Assembly (NCBI GenBank): GCA_022822665.1
Contig: JAJEAR010000039.1
Coordinates: 1-64,000, forward strand
DNA length: 64,000 nt
Source: Alphaproteobacteria bacterium
Lineage (GTDB): Bacteria > Pseudomonadota > Alphaproteobacteria > Thalassobaculales > Thalassobaculaceae
Direction: 5' to 3'
Below the pieces are notes generated by a model. It saw nothing but the letters and a program-made list of their open reading frames with translations. It searched no databases and was not told where the DNA came from. The translations under genes and the position numbers were made by a program. Shown here piece by piece: positions 36,819 through 44,865 of the stretch. Positions within the stretch are counted from its first letter, which is position 1; each line of letters begins with the position of its first letter.

Positions 36819-38069
36819 TCAGTCCAGGAGCTCCGCCGTCTCCACCACCGCGTGGCAGAGTACATCACACCCCCGGGCAGCCCATTCCGGCGTGATCTCC
36901 TCGGCTTCGTTGTGGCTCAGCCCGTCGACGCACGGGCACATCACCATCGCCGCCGGTGCGACCATGTTGATCCAGCAGGCGTCGTGACCCGCACCGGAGA
37001 CGATATCCATGTGCGAATACCCGAGCCGTTCGGCCGCGTCGCGGACAGCCCCGACGCAGCCATGGTGGAACTCGGGCGGATCAAAGCTGCCCACGATCTC
37101 CATCTCGATCTCGCAGCCCAGCGCCTCGCACAGCGCGGGCGCCTTTTCCCGCACCTCGGCCACCATCCCCTCGAGTGTTTCCAGGACGTGGCTGCGAAAG
37201 TCGATCGTGCACACGACCCGGCCCGGAATGATGTTGCGCGAGTTCGGATAGACATCGACATGCCCGATGGCGCCAACCGCATTGGGCTGGTGCTTCATCG
37301 CCACCTCGTGCACCAGCTCGGTGATCTGGGCCAGGCCCCGCCCGGCATTCCTGCGCATGCGCATGGGCGTGGAGCCGGTGTGGCTTTCCTTGCCCCTGAT
37401 CCGGCACTCGATCCAGCGCAGACCCTGGCCGTGGGTGACGACGCCGATATCGCACTCCTCGGCCTCGAGGATCGGCCCCTGCTCGATATGCAGCTCGAAA
37501 TAGGCATGCATCCTGCGCGCACCGACCTCTTCCTCGCCACGCCAGCCGATGCGCTCCAGCTCGTCCCCGAAGCGCTTGCCTTCGGCATCGGTCAGGCCGT
37601 AGGCCCAGTCCTGCGCATGCACGCCGGCAAACACGCCCGACGCCAGCATCGGCGGCGCGTAGCGCGTCCCTTCCTCGTTGGTCCAGTTGATGACGACGAT
37701 CGGGCGTTTGGTCCTGATGCCCAGGTCGTTCAGGGTCCGCACGATTTCGAGCCCGCCGAGCACGCCGAGGACGCCATCGTACTTGCCACCGGTCGGCTGC
37801 GTGTCGAGGTGACTGCCGACAAAGACCGGCAGTGCGTCCGGATCCGTTCCGGGACGGGTGGCAAACATGTTGCCCATCTGGTCGAGGCCCATCTCGCAGC
37901 CGGCCGCCTCGCACCACTTCCGGAACAGTGCACGGCCTTCGCCGTCCTCGTCGGTCAGCGTCTGGCGGTTGTTGCCTCCCGCCACGCCGGGACCGATTCT
38001 GGCCATGTCCATCAGGCTGTCCCAGAGCCGTTCGCCGTTGATCTTCAGGTTTTCCCCGGGGGCGGGCAT
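36819..38069 (-). CDS. Zn-dependent N-carbamoyl amino acid hydrolase / beta-ureidopropionase
   Basis: A 416-residue M20/ArgE-type hydrolase. Metal-site segments are FVGSHLDTQPTGGKYDGVLGV, NWTNEEGTRYAPPMLAS, HIEQGPILEAE and a C-terminal GAGHDACWI. This set is typical of hydantoin utilisation protein C, allantoate amidohydrolase and bacterial beta-ureidopropionase. With dihydropyrimidinase next to it (48 nt), beta-ureidopropionase (step 3 of pyrimidine breakdown, releasing CO2, ammonia and beta-alanine) or L-carbamoylase are the likely roles. ATG 38069 has GAGGTG upstream; the GTG at 38093 is less likely. Confidence 0.9.
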   Translation of the reverse strand: MPAPGENLKINGERLWDSLMDMARIGPGVAGGNNRQTLTDEDGEGRALFRKWCEAAGCEMGLDQMGNMFATRPGTDPDALPVFVGSHLDTQPTGGKYDGVLGVLGGLEIVRTLNDLGIRTKRPIVVINWTNEEGTRYAPPMLASGVFAGVHAQDWAYGLTDAEGKRFGDELERIGWRGEEEVGARRMHAYFELHIEQGPILEAEECDIGVVTHGQGLRWIECRIRGKESHTGSTPMRMRRNAGRGLAQITELVHEVAMKHQPNAVGAIGHVDVYPNSRNIIPGRVVCTIDFRSHVLETLEGMVAEVREKAPALCEALGCEIEMEIVGSFDPPEFHHGCVGAVRDAAERLGYSHMDIVSGAGHDACWINMVAPAAMVMCPCVDGLSHNEAEEITPEWAARGCDVLCHAVVETAELLD

Positions 38070-38175
38070 GGGCACCTCACATTCACGGATCACGCTGGAA
38101 AAACGACGCTAGCAAGCTCCTAGGGCCGGTCAAGCGGAAAGTCTGTCCGGGCCTGCGCCGCCGCCGGCGGCATGG

Positions 38176-39177
38176 TCACCGGAACGCGGGAATGATCGAC
38201 CTGCCGTACTCGGCGATGATCTCTTCCTCGTCCCCGTTGTCGAGATAGATGTTGAACTGGGTGACGCCCGCCGCCTGGAGCTGCTCCAGTTTCGCCACGT
38301 GTTCCGCGGGTTCACCGAGCACGCTGAACCCGTCGATGATGTCGTCGGTGATGAAGTCGAGGAAGGCGTTGTCGCTCTGTCCGTGCTTCAGGTAGTCGTA
38401 GCCCCTGCGGCCCTCGATATAGGCTGTGAGCGAGGGCGGAATGTCCTCGCGCTCGGCGCCGTATCTCTCGACGATGTCGGCCACGTGGTTCCCGACCATG
38501 GCCGGAAACCAGCGCGTCGCCTCCCGGCAGGTTTCCCGGCTGCCGAAATACGCCGGCGCGGCGGACATGACCCGGTAGCCCGACATGTCCCGCCCCGCAC
38601 TCCGGCCGGCCGCGATCGCCTGATCGGCAAGCCACCTGCAGATCGAGGGTTCGGCGATCTGGAGTATCAGCCCGTCACCGACACGGCCTGCCGAGTCCAG
38701 GGCCTTCGGGCCGTAGGCGGCAACCCAGACCGGAAGTTCGTAGCCCGTTGCCCAGGGGAACTTCATCGGTTCCGGCACGGTGCCGTACCGGACTTCCTCG
38801 CCGCGCACCAGGGCGCGGACGACATGGATGAATTCCTCCATCCGGGCCAGCGATGACGGCCTCCTGCCCATGACCCTGACGGCGCTGTCGCCGCGGCCGA
38901 CACCGATGTCGAAGCGGTTGTTCGACTGCAGCGCCAGCGAACCGAAGAGCGAGGCCGCCGCGGACCAGTCGCGCGTGTTGGGGTTGGTCACGCAGGGGCC
39001 GAAACGGAGTGTCTCGGTGTGCTCCATGCACATGGCCATTGCCGGGTAACTCTCTCGCCAAAGGATATGGCTGTCATAGAACCAGCAGTGGGAGAACCCC
39101 ACATCCTCGGCCTGTTTCACCAGTGCACGGGCCCGATCGGGCTCCATGAACCCCTTGAAGGTAATTCCGAATTCCAT
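38176..39177 (-). CDS. LLM-class flavin/F420-like oxidoreductase (CPS_4043-like)
   Basis: A 333-residue luciferase-like protein. MEFGITFKGFMEPDRARALVKQAEDVGFSHCWFYDSHIL, LRFGPCVTNPNTRDWSAAASLFGSLALQSNNRFDIGVGRGDSAVRVMGRRP and PVWVAAYGPKALDSAGRVGDGLI are characteristic. From memory, the CPS_4043-type LLM subfamily is often found beside dihydropyrimidinase genes; I could not verify this here. It is the first gene of the pyrimidine operon and could perform the redox step on the ring, replacing or accompanying the missing dihydropyrimidine dehydrogenase. GGGAGACGG precedes ATG 39177. Confidence 0.87.
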   Translation of the reverse strand: MEFGITFKGFMEPDRARALVKQAEDVGFSHCWFYDSHILWRESYPAMAMCMEHTETLRFGPCVTNPNTRDWSAAASLFGSLALQSNNRFDIGVGRGDSAVRVMGRRPSSLARMEEFIHVVRALVRGEEVRYGTVPEPMKFPWATGYELPVWVAAYGPKALDSAGRVGDGLILQIAEPSICRWLADQAIAAGRSAGRDMSGYRVMSAAPAYFGSRETCREATRWFPAMVGNHVADIVERYGAEREDIPPSLTAYIEGRRGYDYLKHGQSDNAFLDFITDDIIDGFSVLGEPAEHVAKLEQLQAAGVTQFNIYLDNGDEEEIIAEYGRSIIPAFR

Positions 39178-39208
39178 GTCCGTCTCCCGGGTGCCACAGC
39201 ATTCCGGC

Positions 39209-39231
39209 TTCGTTGACCTGATATCAACGAA
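39209..39231. promoter_or_regulatory. 8-bp inverted repeat upstream of pyrimidine operon
   Basis: TTCGTTGA (39209-39216), 7-nt spacer, TCAACGAA (39224-39231): a perfect dyad starting 32 nt upstream of the first ATG of the reverse operon. The size and position suit a dimeric repressor. The core reads TTGACCTGATATCAA, whose left half resembles a RutR half-site (TTGACC), but the right half does not match, so the regulator cannot be named. Confidence 0.5.
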
Positions 39232-39232
39232 T

Positions 39233-39247
39233 GGCTCTCTGAGAGCC
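39233..39247. promoter_or_regulatory. GGCTCTC palindrome upstream of pyrimidine operon
   Basis: GGCTCTCTGAGAGCC, a perfect 7-bp inverted repeat around a single T, lies immediately beside the 8-bp dyad. It may be a second operator or a short hairpin in the leader. It lies about 56 nt upstream of the LLM gene start. Confidence 0.4.
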
Positions 39248-39349
39248 TGACTCAAGCAGAGTTTAGCGATTTCAATGGGTTGTGATTCAGTTCGGTGAGG
39301 AAGCTGAACGGAGCCACATGTGCCCTGAACCAAAACCGCTTGCCGCTAG

Positions 39350-39442
39350 TATCGGCGGGAAAGCGCGCGGTATGCAAGTAACCTCACGGACCGTGAGTGG
39401 GCCCTGATCGAGCCCTTCATGCCGCCGGCGCGCCGTAGCTGA
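39350..39442 (+). pseudogene. IS5-type transposase N-terminal remnant
   Basis: Forward frame reads ARYASNLTDREWALIEPFMP then PARRS and a TGA at 39440-39442. LTDREWALIEPxxPPARR is the recognisable start of IS5-family (DUF4096) transposases, normally followed by a GRPR motif and the DDE core. No more of the transposase follows, and no clean start precedes it, so this is a decayed fragment. Its right end meets an IS630-type remnant on the other strand. Confidence 0.65.
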
Positions 39443-39711
39443 CCTCGTCCTCGACGGACACCGGAGCATCATCGCTCGACACGCCGTCGCGAAGCACAGC
39501 CCGCGCCAGCTCGCTGAAACGGCCCGGAGACTCTGCGGATTTCCGGGGTCCGTCCCGGGATGGATCGACTGCGGCACACGTGTCGGAAGCCGAGACGGTG
39601 AAGCATCCGGCCCACACCTTGCGCAGTGAACTCACCATCACTACTTCGCTCGACCCAAACTCTGGTCGAGACAACCATCCGGCAGGACGGCGCATCCGCT
39701 TCGGGGTCCAG
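39418..39711 (-). pseudogene. IS630-type transposase remnant (frameshifted)
   Basis: On the reverse strand the first part reads GEFTAQGVGRMLHRLGFRHV followed by IPGRTPEIRRVSGPF (about 39640 down to 39514). This matches the winged-helix segment of IS630 transposases, as in YHERTVGKLLKKLGFSH. After a frameshift near 39515 the other frame continues FSELARAVLRDGVSSDDAPV then SVEDEVSYG. That matches the first DDE Asp region (VWFxDEARxG), with the invariant D/E dyad as EDEVSYG. It ends at the IS5-type remnant. It is decayed and not functional. Confidence 0.6.
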
Positions 39712-40075
39712 GCCAGCGTCAACACCATGCGGCCAGCGCAGACTGGCCCTCCTCAAGCGTGCGCCGGCGAGCGGAGCCCCCGGCATCGCTCGAACCATCC
39801 AGCCATCGGGCGTTGTAACGCACCGCTCTTTATGGCGGGCATCAACGCCAACAGCACACGAGTTATCGGTACGCGGCACTTCGCCTGGAATCCATGAGCA
39901 CGATCACTTGCCGATGAACCCGGTAATCCTGGTACTTGTGCGGCGAAGCCAGCGTGCGTAGGCTTACAGCCAAGTAGCCGGTATGTGCGATAGTGATATT
40001 CGCAGGCTTGTCGTACTTTTTCTGGGCCATTCCGGGTCTTCGCACCTGCCGAATCAAGAACACTTGGGAACTGCG
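39712..40075. other. Gene-free stretch left of the AAA/DUF4276 cassette
   Basis: No supported gene. It lies between IS remnants and the cassette, and includes a locally AT-richer patch (around 39990-40030) that may carry the cassette promoter. GGGA lies about 10 nt before ATG 40076. I could not assign promoter boxes with confidence. Confidence 0.4.
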
Positions 40076-41296
40076 ATGATCGAAGGCGGGACACCGCCGC
40101 GCATTGAACGGCTCAAGGTGCGGAACTTTCGTGCCTTGCGAGATGTAAAATTAACGCATTTGACACCGCTGACCGTGCTGATGGGTCCGAACGGCAGCGG
40201 TAAATCCACGGTGTTCGATGTCTTCGCATTTCTGGCGGAGTGCTTCGAGAGCGGTTTGCGCCGGGCCTGGGAGAAGCGCGGAAGGGCCAAGGAGCTCAAA
40301 TCGCGCGGCGGCGACGGGCCAGTCCTGATCGAGATCGCGTATCGCGAACAACCGCGAACACCCCTGATCACCTATCACCTGGAAGTTGACGAATTCAACG
40401 GTCGACCGGTCGTGGTTTGGGAATGGCTGCGCTGGAAGCGTGGGAGCTACGGGGCGCCTTTCAGATTTCTCGACTATGCTGGTGGGACCGGACGCGTTAT
40501 TCCGGGTGAGTTACCTGACGCACAGGACGAACGGACCGACGTTCCCTTGAGTTCGTCAGACACACTCGCAGTCAATGCACTCGGCCAACTGGCGGAAAAC
40601 CCCCGCGTCGTTGCACTTCGCAACTTTATCATGGGTTGGCACGTCTCCTATCTCTCGCTTGAAGATGCCAGAGGGCAACCCGAGGCGGGACCCCAGGAGC
40701 AACTGAGCAAGACCGGGGATAATCTCGCCAATGTGATCCAGTATCTTTCGGAAGAACACCCCAGACTTCTGGACTCCGTTTTCGCTCGACTTCGCGAACG
40801 GGTCCCCAAGATCCAGGCGGTGACAGCGAATCCGATGCCGGACGGAAGGCTCTTGCTGCAGATCAAGGATGCCCCGTTCTCCGAACCGGTCATGGCCCGC
40901 TTTGCATCCGACGGTACTCTCAAGATGCTCGCTTACCTTGCCTTGCTGCACGGTCCGGTACCGCCGCCGTTCACCGGCATCGAGGAGCCGGAGAATTTCC
41001 TGCATCCCCGCTTGCTCTACGGCCTGGCAGAGGAATGCCGGGAGGCGGCGGGGGCGACGCAGATCCTGGTGACCACCCATTCGCCGTTCTTCCTCGACGC
41101 GCTTCGGCCCAGGGAAGTGCGCGTGCTGTGGCGCGACGAATCCGGCTACACAAGATGTCACGCGCTGGACCGGAACAAGAAGGTCAAGGCGTTCATGGAC
41201 GCTGGTGCCCTGCTGGGCGATCTCTGGATGGAGGGACATTTCGGCGTCGGAGACCCGCTGACCGCAGGCGGAATGCCGACGCACGCCAGGGACTAA
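40076..41296 (+). CDS. AAA (ABC/SMC-like, OLD-type) ATPase of a putative defence pair
   Basis: A 406-residue ATPase of the AAA_15/AAA_21 group. [18 protein letters not shown] and Walker [10 protein letters not shown] (residues 37-45) open the protein. An ABC-like signature region [16 protein letters not shown] (about 276-291), Walker [12 protein letters not shown] (301-311) and the H-motif [12 protein letters not shown] (332-343) close it. No C-terminal TOPRIM nuclease is attached, unlike OLD; the following DUF4276 gene may supply it. Related two-component ATPase plus TOPRIM pairs (PARIS, AbiL, split OLD types) block phage. The DNA is less GC-rich than flanking genes, suggesting transfer. Confidence 0.88.
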   Translation: MIEGGTPPRIERLKVRNFRALRDVKLTHLTPLTVLMGPNGSGKSTVFDVFAFLAECFESGLRRAWEKRGRAKELKSRGGDGPVLIEIAYREQPRTPLITYHLEVDEFNGRPVVVWEWLRWKRGSYGAPFRFLDYAGGTGRVIPGELPDAQDERTDVPLSSSDTLAVNALGQLAENPRVVALRNFIMGWHVSYLSLEDARGQPEAGPQEQLSKTGDNLANVIQYLSEEHPRLLDSVFARLRERVPKIQAVTANPMPDGRLLLQIKDAPFSEPVMARFASDGTLKMLAYLALLHGPVPPPFTGIEEPENFLHPRLLYGLAEECREAAGATQILVTTHSPFFLDALRPREVRVLWRDESGYTRCHALDRNKKVKAFMDAGALLGDLWMEGHFGVGDPLTAGGMPTHARD

Positions 41297-41303
41297 AACT
41301 GAC

Positions 41304-41957
41304 TTGTTCGCCTCCCATTTCGAGTTTCACGTGGAAGAGGTTTCCATGGAAGCCTTTCTCCGCGGTTGGCTGCCAAGGTTTCTGCCAGAGACATGCACGT
41401 TCGGCATTTACGCCTATTCGGGCAAGAATGCACTGTTGCGAAAGCTGGGAAACCGCCTCCAGGGTTACGCGGCCTGGATGCCGGCCGAATATCGCATCGT
41501 AGTGGGCGTGGATCGCGACAGGGATGACCGCCACGGGCTCAAATCCAGACTTGAGAACATTTGCGAAGGAGCCGAACTTGGGTCCAGAAGTGTCACCGGC
41601 AGGTCCGATTGGCAGGTCGTCACCAGGATTGCAATTGAAGAGCTGGAAGCGTGGTATTTCGGTGACTGGCATGCCGTACAGTCGACCTACCCCGGTGTAT
41701 CGCCGAACATTCCAGGCCAGGCTCCTTATCGAGATCCCGATGCGATCGCGGGGGGCACTTGGGAGAAGTTCGAACGGGTCCTCCAAAGACACGGGCACTT
41801 CAGGCAAGGTTTGGCCAAGGCGCAGGCCGCCACCGAAATAGCAAGACACATAGACCCACAAAACAACCGGTCTCATAGTTTCTCGGTGTTTCGCGATGCT
41901 ATTTCCGAGGCCATTCCATTATGTGTAGCGAGTCCGGAAGCAAGAACATCGCGATAG
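41304..41957 (+). CDS. DUF4276 family (TOPRIM-like) partner of the AAA ATPase
   Basis: A 217-residue protein that begins with the DUF4276 signature EFHVEEVSMEAFLRGWLPRFLP (residues 7-28). An acidic VGVDRDRDD stretch at 67-75 and RIAIEELEAWYFGD at 108-121 follow. Together these give the Glu and DxD pattern of a TOPRIM-like fold, suggesting metal-dependent nuclease or related activity. The only in-frame start is TTG 41304, 8 nt after the ATPase stop, so translation is probably coupled. It is also noticeably lower in GC than the surrounding metabolic genes. Enzymatic activity is inferred only. Confidence 0.82.
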   Translation: MFASHFEFHVEEVSMEAFLRGWLPRFLPETCTFGIYAYSGKNALLRKLGNRLQGYAAWMPAEYRIVVGVDRDRDDRHGLKSRLENICEGAELGSRSVTGRSDWQVVTRIAIEELEAWYFGDWHAVQSTYPGVSPNIPGQAPYRDPDAIAGGTWEKFERVLQRHGHFRQGLAKAQAATEIARHIDPQNNRSHSFSVFRDAISEAIPLCVASPEARTSR

Positions 41958-42237
41958 AATGGCTGACGGGTCTCGATTTCTTCATCACCCGCATGCGCTG
42001 GTCACGTCGATGCAAAGGTAGCGAGGCGGCCGCCATTCCAGGCACGTGGCGACATCCGGTCCTGCCATTTGTCCTGTCAGCCGGCGGAGATTGTGCAGGC
42101 CCGGACTGCGTCGGAGTTCCGGAATGCGGGCCGCCGGTGTCATCACTGCCAAACAGATCGAGCGCGATCGGCATGGAGTCGATACCGGTCGACAGGAGAC
42201 GCTCCGGGACGACATTACTCCGGCGCGCGTCCTGTTC
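41958..42237. other. Gene-free stretch right of the AAA/DUF4276 cassette
   Basis: About 280 bases with no supported gene; reading frames on both strands give no recognisable protein. Composition rises back to the chromosomal GC level across it. It is the probable right edge of the accessory insertion, but I saw no terminal repeat or target duplication matching the left edge. Confidence 0.4.
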
Positions 42238-42891
42238 TTACCGACCATCCCGGGAAGGTGGACGGGCGTTCCCGGCGGGCGCGGGAAAGGCTTGCTCCGG
42301 CCGGTACTCCTCGAAGCTCGACAGGAACTGCGCGTCGCACTCCCGCTGCCAGGACGAGCCGGGCAGGACCGCCGAGACGCAGGGATAGTTTGCGCGGAAT
42401 GCCCGGGTGCGCTGTGTCGTTTCGATGGCGATCGCGACCAGGCCGCAGACGCGGCCCTCCTGGCGCTCGACCAGCGCGATGGCGCCCTCCATCGTACCGC
42501 CGGTCTCGATCCACTGGTCCACCAGCAGGACCCGGGTGCCCGGGGCGAAGGCCGGCAGGCGCATCTCCATCTGCTGGGTCCGGCCCGAGTAGTTCGTAAA
42601 GGACACCGCGTCGGTGTCGACGCAGAGCTTGCCCGCCTTGCGCACCGGCAGGAAGCCCACTCCCAGCCGTGCCGCCAGGGCCGCGCCCAGGACGAACCCC
42701 ATGGCGTCCAGTCCGGCGACCACATCGGGCTCGATGCCTTCCAGGTCGGCCTCCAGGTCGTCGAGCAGGTCGTGGAACGCGGCCCCGTTGATGTAGATGG
42801 ACGTCGGGTCCAGCCAGGCGAACTGGTCTCCCTTGGTATTCGGCGCCATCAGCCGCAGATACCACCGGTCGTCGCGGGAACCCCTATCCAT
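42238..42891 (-). CDS. PRTase-fold phosphoribosyltransferase
   Basis: A 217-residue type I phosphoribosyltransferase. The PRPP-binding loop reads VLLVDQWIETGGTM (residues 121-134), close to the consensus of adenine and orotate phosphoribosyltransferases. AGLDAMGFVLGAALAARLGVGFLPVRKAGKL supplies the flexible-loop region. It should transfer ribose 5-phosphate from PRPP to a nucleobase. ATG 42891 overlaps the BtpA-like gene stop by 8 bp, so the pair is translated together. Divergent importer and deaminase genes suggest a shared nucleobase-related pathway. The exact base is unknown. Confidence 0.85.
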   Translation of the reverse strand: MDRGSRDDRWYLRLMAPNTKGDQFAWLDPTSIYINGAAFHDLLDDLEADLEGIEPDVVAGLDAMGFVLGAALAARLGVGFLPVRKAGKLCVDTDAVSFTNYSGRTQQMEMRLPAFAPGTRVLLVDQWIETGGTMEGAIALVERQEGRVCGLVAIAIETTQRTRAFRANYPCVSAVLPGSSWQRECDAQFLSSFEEYRPEQAFPAPAGNARPPSRDGR

Positions 42892-43627
42892 GGCAGCCGA
42901 TCTCCCGGGCAACCCGCATCAGCCGCGCCAGCCGGGCGGGGTCGATCCTGTAGAAGTCGCCCTCCCGGTTGATCCCGGTGGCAACCAGGAAGGCGTCGAC
43001 TTCGGCGTAGTCCGTGGCGTTTTCCGGCGTCACCCCGGAGGCAAGTGCCAGCGGTGCGGCGCCGGTGCCGGCCCTGAATTGGCGGACCTTGTTCGGACCG
43101 GCCTCCTCCCCGGTGGCCGGGCCCGAGGTCGTGACCACATCCATGAAGCGCACCGCCTCGCGCGCGGCGTCCTGCCAGCACTCCGGGTCCACGGGACGCT
43201 GCTTCTTGAAGGCCGTGCCGCCGAAGTACAGCCCGGACCAGCTGCTGGCCGCCCGCGCGGCAGCAATCCGGCGGGCCTGCGACGTATCGCGCCCGGTCTC
43301 GTCGATGCGCGCATCGTCGGCCCAGTAGGCATCGATCCGGCACCCCTCGCCTTCCAGGTCGCCCAGGACCGGGAACGCATCGCGGCCGGTGACGGCCAGG
43401 AAATTGACCCCCATCCAGAGCGACGGCCACGCGGAGCGGACCTCGCGGATGACCGGCAGGAACGCATCAACGCCGAAGTCATGATTGATCAGGAAGCAGC
43501 CCGGGGCACCCTCGCCCACCAGGATGCGGAGGTTCTCGCGCACCTGCCCCGCGTCGAGCACGTGGATCACCGGCAGGACCACCGGACCCGGTGACTTGAA
43601 GTACTTGTGAAAGTCGTGGCGCGTCAT
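42884..43627 (-). CDS. BtpA/SgcQ-like TIM-barrel protein
   Basis: A 247-residue TIM-barrel-like protein. The C-terminal phosphate-binding side is seen in FMDVVTTSGPATGEEAGPNKVRQFRAGTGAAPLALASGVTPENATDYAEVDAFLVATGINREGDF, which fits the BtpA/SgcQ family. The N-terminus (GPVVLPVIHVLD) also fits. BtpA is linked to photosystem I assembly in cyanobacteria, but bacterial relatives are of uncertain function and often lie near sugar- or nucleobase-handling genes. It is the first gene of the reverse pair with the phosphoribosyltransferase and is divergent from the importer operon. Confidence 0.7.
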   Translation of the reverse strand: MTRHDFHKYFKSPGPVVLPVIHVLDAGQVRENLRILVGEGAPGCFLINHDFGVDAFLPVIREVRSAWPSLWMGVNFLAVTGRDAFPVLGDLEGEGCRIDAYWADDARIDETGRDTSQARRIAAARAASSWSGLYFGGTAFKKQRPVDPECWQDAAREAVRFMDVVTTSGPATGEEAGPNKVRQFRAGTGAAPLALASGVTPENATDYAEVDAFLVATGINREGDFYRIDPARLARLMRVAREIGCHG

Positions 43628-43700
43628 GGTGAGGAATCTGCGGCAGATCGTCCAGACAGTCAAAGAAGTTCCTTGCCGCCGGGCGCCTTTCGCGGTTGCA

Positions 43701-43718
43701 TGTGAATGGCAATTCACA
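43701..43718. promoter_or_regulatory. Perfect 18-bp inverted repeat in divergent promoter
   Basis: TGTGAATGGCAATTCACA: 7-bp arms (TGTGAAT and ATTCACA) around a 4-nt spacer, ending 19 nt before the binding-protein ATG and 73 nt from the BtpA-like ATG. It is well placed to control one or both transcripts. The outer TGTGA/TCACA looks Crp-like, but the spacing is 8 rather than 6, so I do not call it a Crp site. Confidence 0.55.
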
Positions 43719-43737
43719 GGAGACGGGAGATCGGAAC

Positions 43738-44859
43738 ATGAGCGAACGGTCGAACCTGACGCGCCGCAGCGTGCTCGCGATGACAGGCGCAACGGCGCTG
43801 TGCGCCCCATTCGTCCGCCCCGCGCGGGCGGCCGCAACCGAGATCAACATGCTGGCCTGGTACGGTCATGGCGAACCTGACATCGTCGGCGCCTTCGAGG
43901 AAGCCAACAATGTGAAGTTCAAGCCGAAGTACTATGCCGGGGGTGACAACATGCTGGCGCTCATCGCCCAGTCTCCCCCGGGTACCTACGACGTCATCCT
44001 CTCGGACACCGAGTTCGTCCAGCTGCTGAACGCGGCCGGCTACATCGAGCCCCTGGACGCGAACGACTACCCGTTTGACGACATGCTGCACGACGATTTC
44101 ACCAAGTTCCCCGGTCACTGGGACGGCGACACCCTGTTCTCGATGATGGTGCGGTTCGGGCACCTGGGCGTCAGCTACAACACGACCGCGATCTCGGCCG
44201 AGGAAGCCATGAGCTACAAGTGCTTCTGGAAGCCCGAGGTGAAGGGCAAGGTCGGGCATTTTGACTGGCACCTGCCGTCGCTCGGCATGATGAGCCTGTA
44301 CAACGGCAACGGTGCCGGGCTGTGGGATCTCGATGACGCCGCGTGGCAGGCCGTGCAGGAGACCACCATGAGCCTGCGCCCGCAGGTCGGCGGCTTCTTC
44401 GACTACGGCGGTACCTTCAACAGCCTGAAGAACGGCGAGATGCTGGCCATGTGCGGGATCGGCGACTGGATCACCGGTGTCCTGGAAAAGGACGGCGCGC
44501 CGGTGGCCTCTGTCATTCCCGAGGAGGGCGGCATACAGTGGACCGAGAGCTACTGCATCGGCAAGGACTCGTCCAAGGCGGACATCGTCAGGTCCTTCAT
44601 CCAGTACATGCTGAGCCCGGAAGGACAGGTGAAGTCGGCCCAGATGGCCGCCTATCCCGGCAACTGCATCACCAGGGGCGGGCGGGCGGCCCTCGTTGCC
44701 GCGGACATCGCCGAGGCCCAGCGTACCAACCAGGTGGACGGCAACCCGATGGACCCGATCGCGCTGATCAGGGACGGCCGCATCCACTACCGCAACATCC
44801 CGGTCAACCAGACGCTCGAGGACTGGAACGACTTCTGGTCCGAGTACAAGAACGCCTGA
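43738..44859 (+). CDS. Polyamine-type ABC binding protein (PotD/PotF-like), Tat signal
   Basis: A 373-residue periplasmic binding protein of the spermidine/putrescine class. The N-terminus has a twin-arginine signal (LTRRSVLAM, residues 7-15) and a cleavage region near RARAA. INMLAWYGHGEPDIVGAFEEANNVKF and IAQSPPGTYDVILSDTEFVQLLNAAGYIEPLD are typical family segments. Its partners are the two permeases and ATPase downstream. The adjacent deaminase, deacetylase and phosphoribosyltransferase suggest the ligand may be a nucleobase-derived amine or a similar nitrogen compound rather than a polyamine. Confidence 0.9.
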   Translation: MSERSNLTRRSVLAMTGATALCAPFVRPARAAATEINMLAWYGHGEPDIVGAFEEANNVKFKPKYYAGGDNMLALIAQSPPGTYDVILSDTEFVQLLNAAGYIEPLDANDYPFDDMLHDDFTKFPGHWDGDTLFSMMVRFGHLGVSYNTTAISAEEAMSYKCFWKPEVKGKVGHFDWHLPSLGMMSLYNGNGAGLWDLDDAAWQAVQETTMSLRPQVGGFFDYGGTFNSLKNGEMLAMCGIGDWITGVLEKDGAPVASVIPEEGGIQWTESYCIGKDSSKADIVRSFIQYMLSPEGQVKSAQMAAYPGNCITRGGRAALVAADIAEAQRTNQVDGNPMDPIALIRDGRIHYRNIPVNQTLEDWNDFWSEYKNA

Positions 44860-44865
44860 TGCCGG

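Noticed and set aside
39213-39227. RutR site (TTGACCA-N2-TGGTCAA)
   Set aside because: Only the left half-site matches. The perfect dyad present is TTCGTTGA/TCAACGAA with a different layout.
43701-43718. Crp binding site
   Set aside because: The TGTGA/TCACA ends match, but the spacer is 8 nt instead of 6, so only an unnamed operator is claimed.
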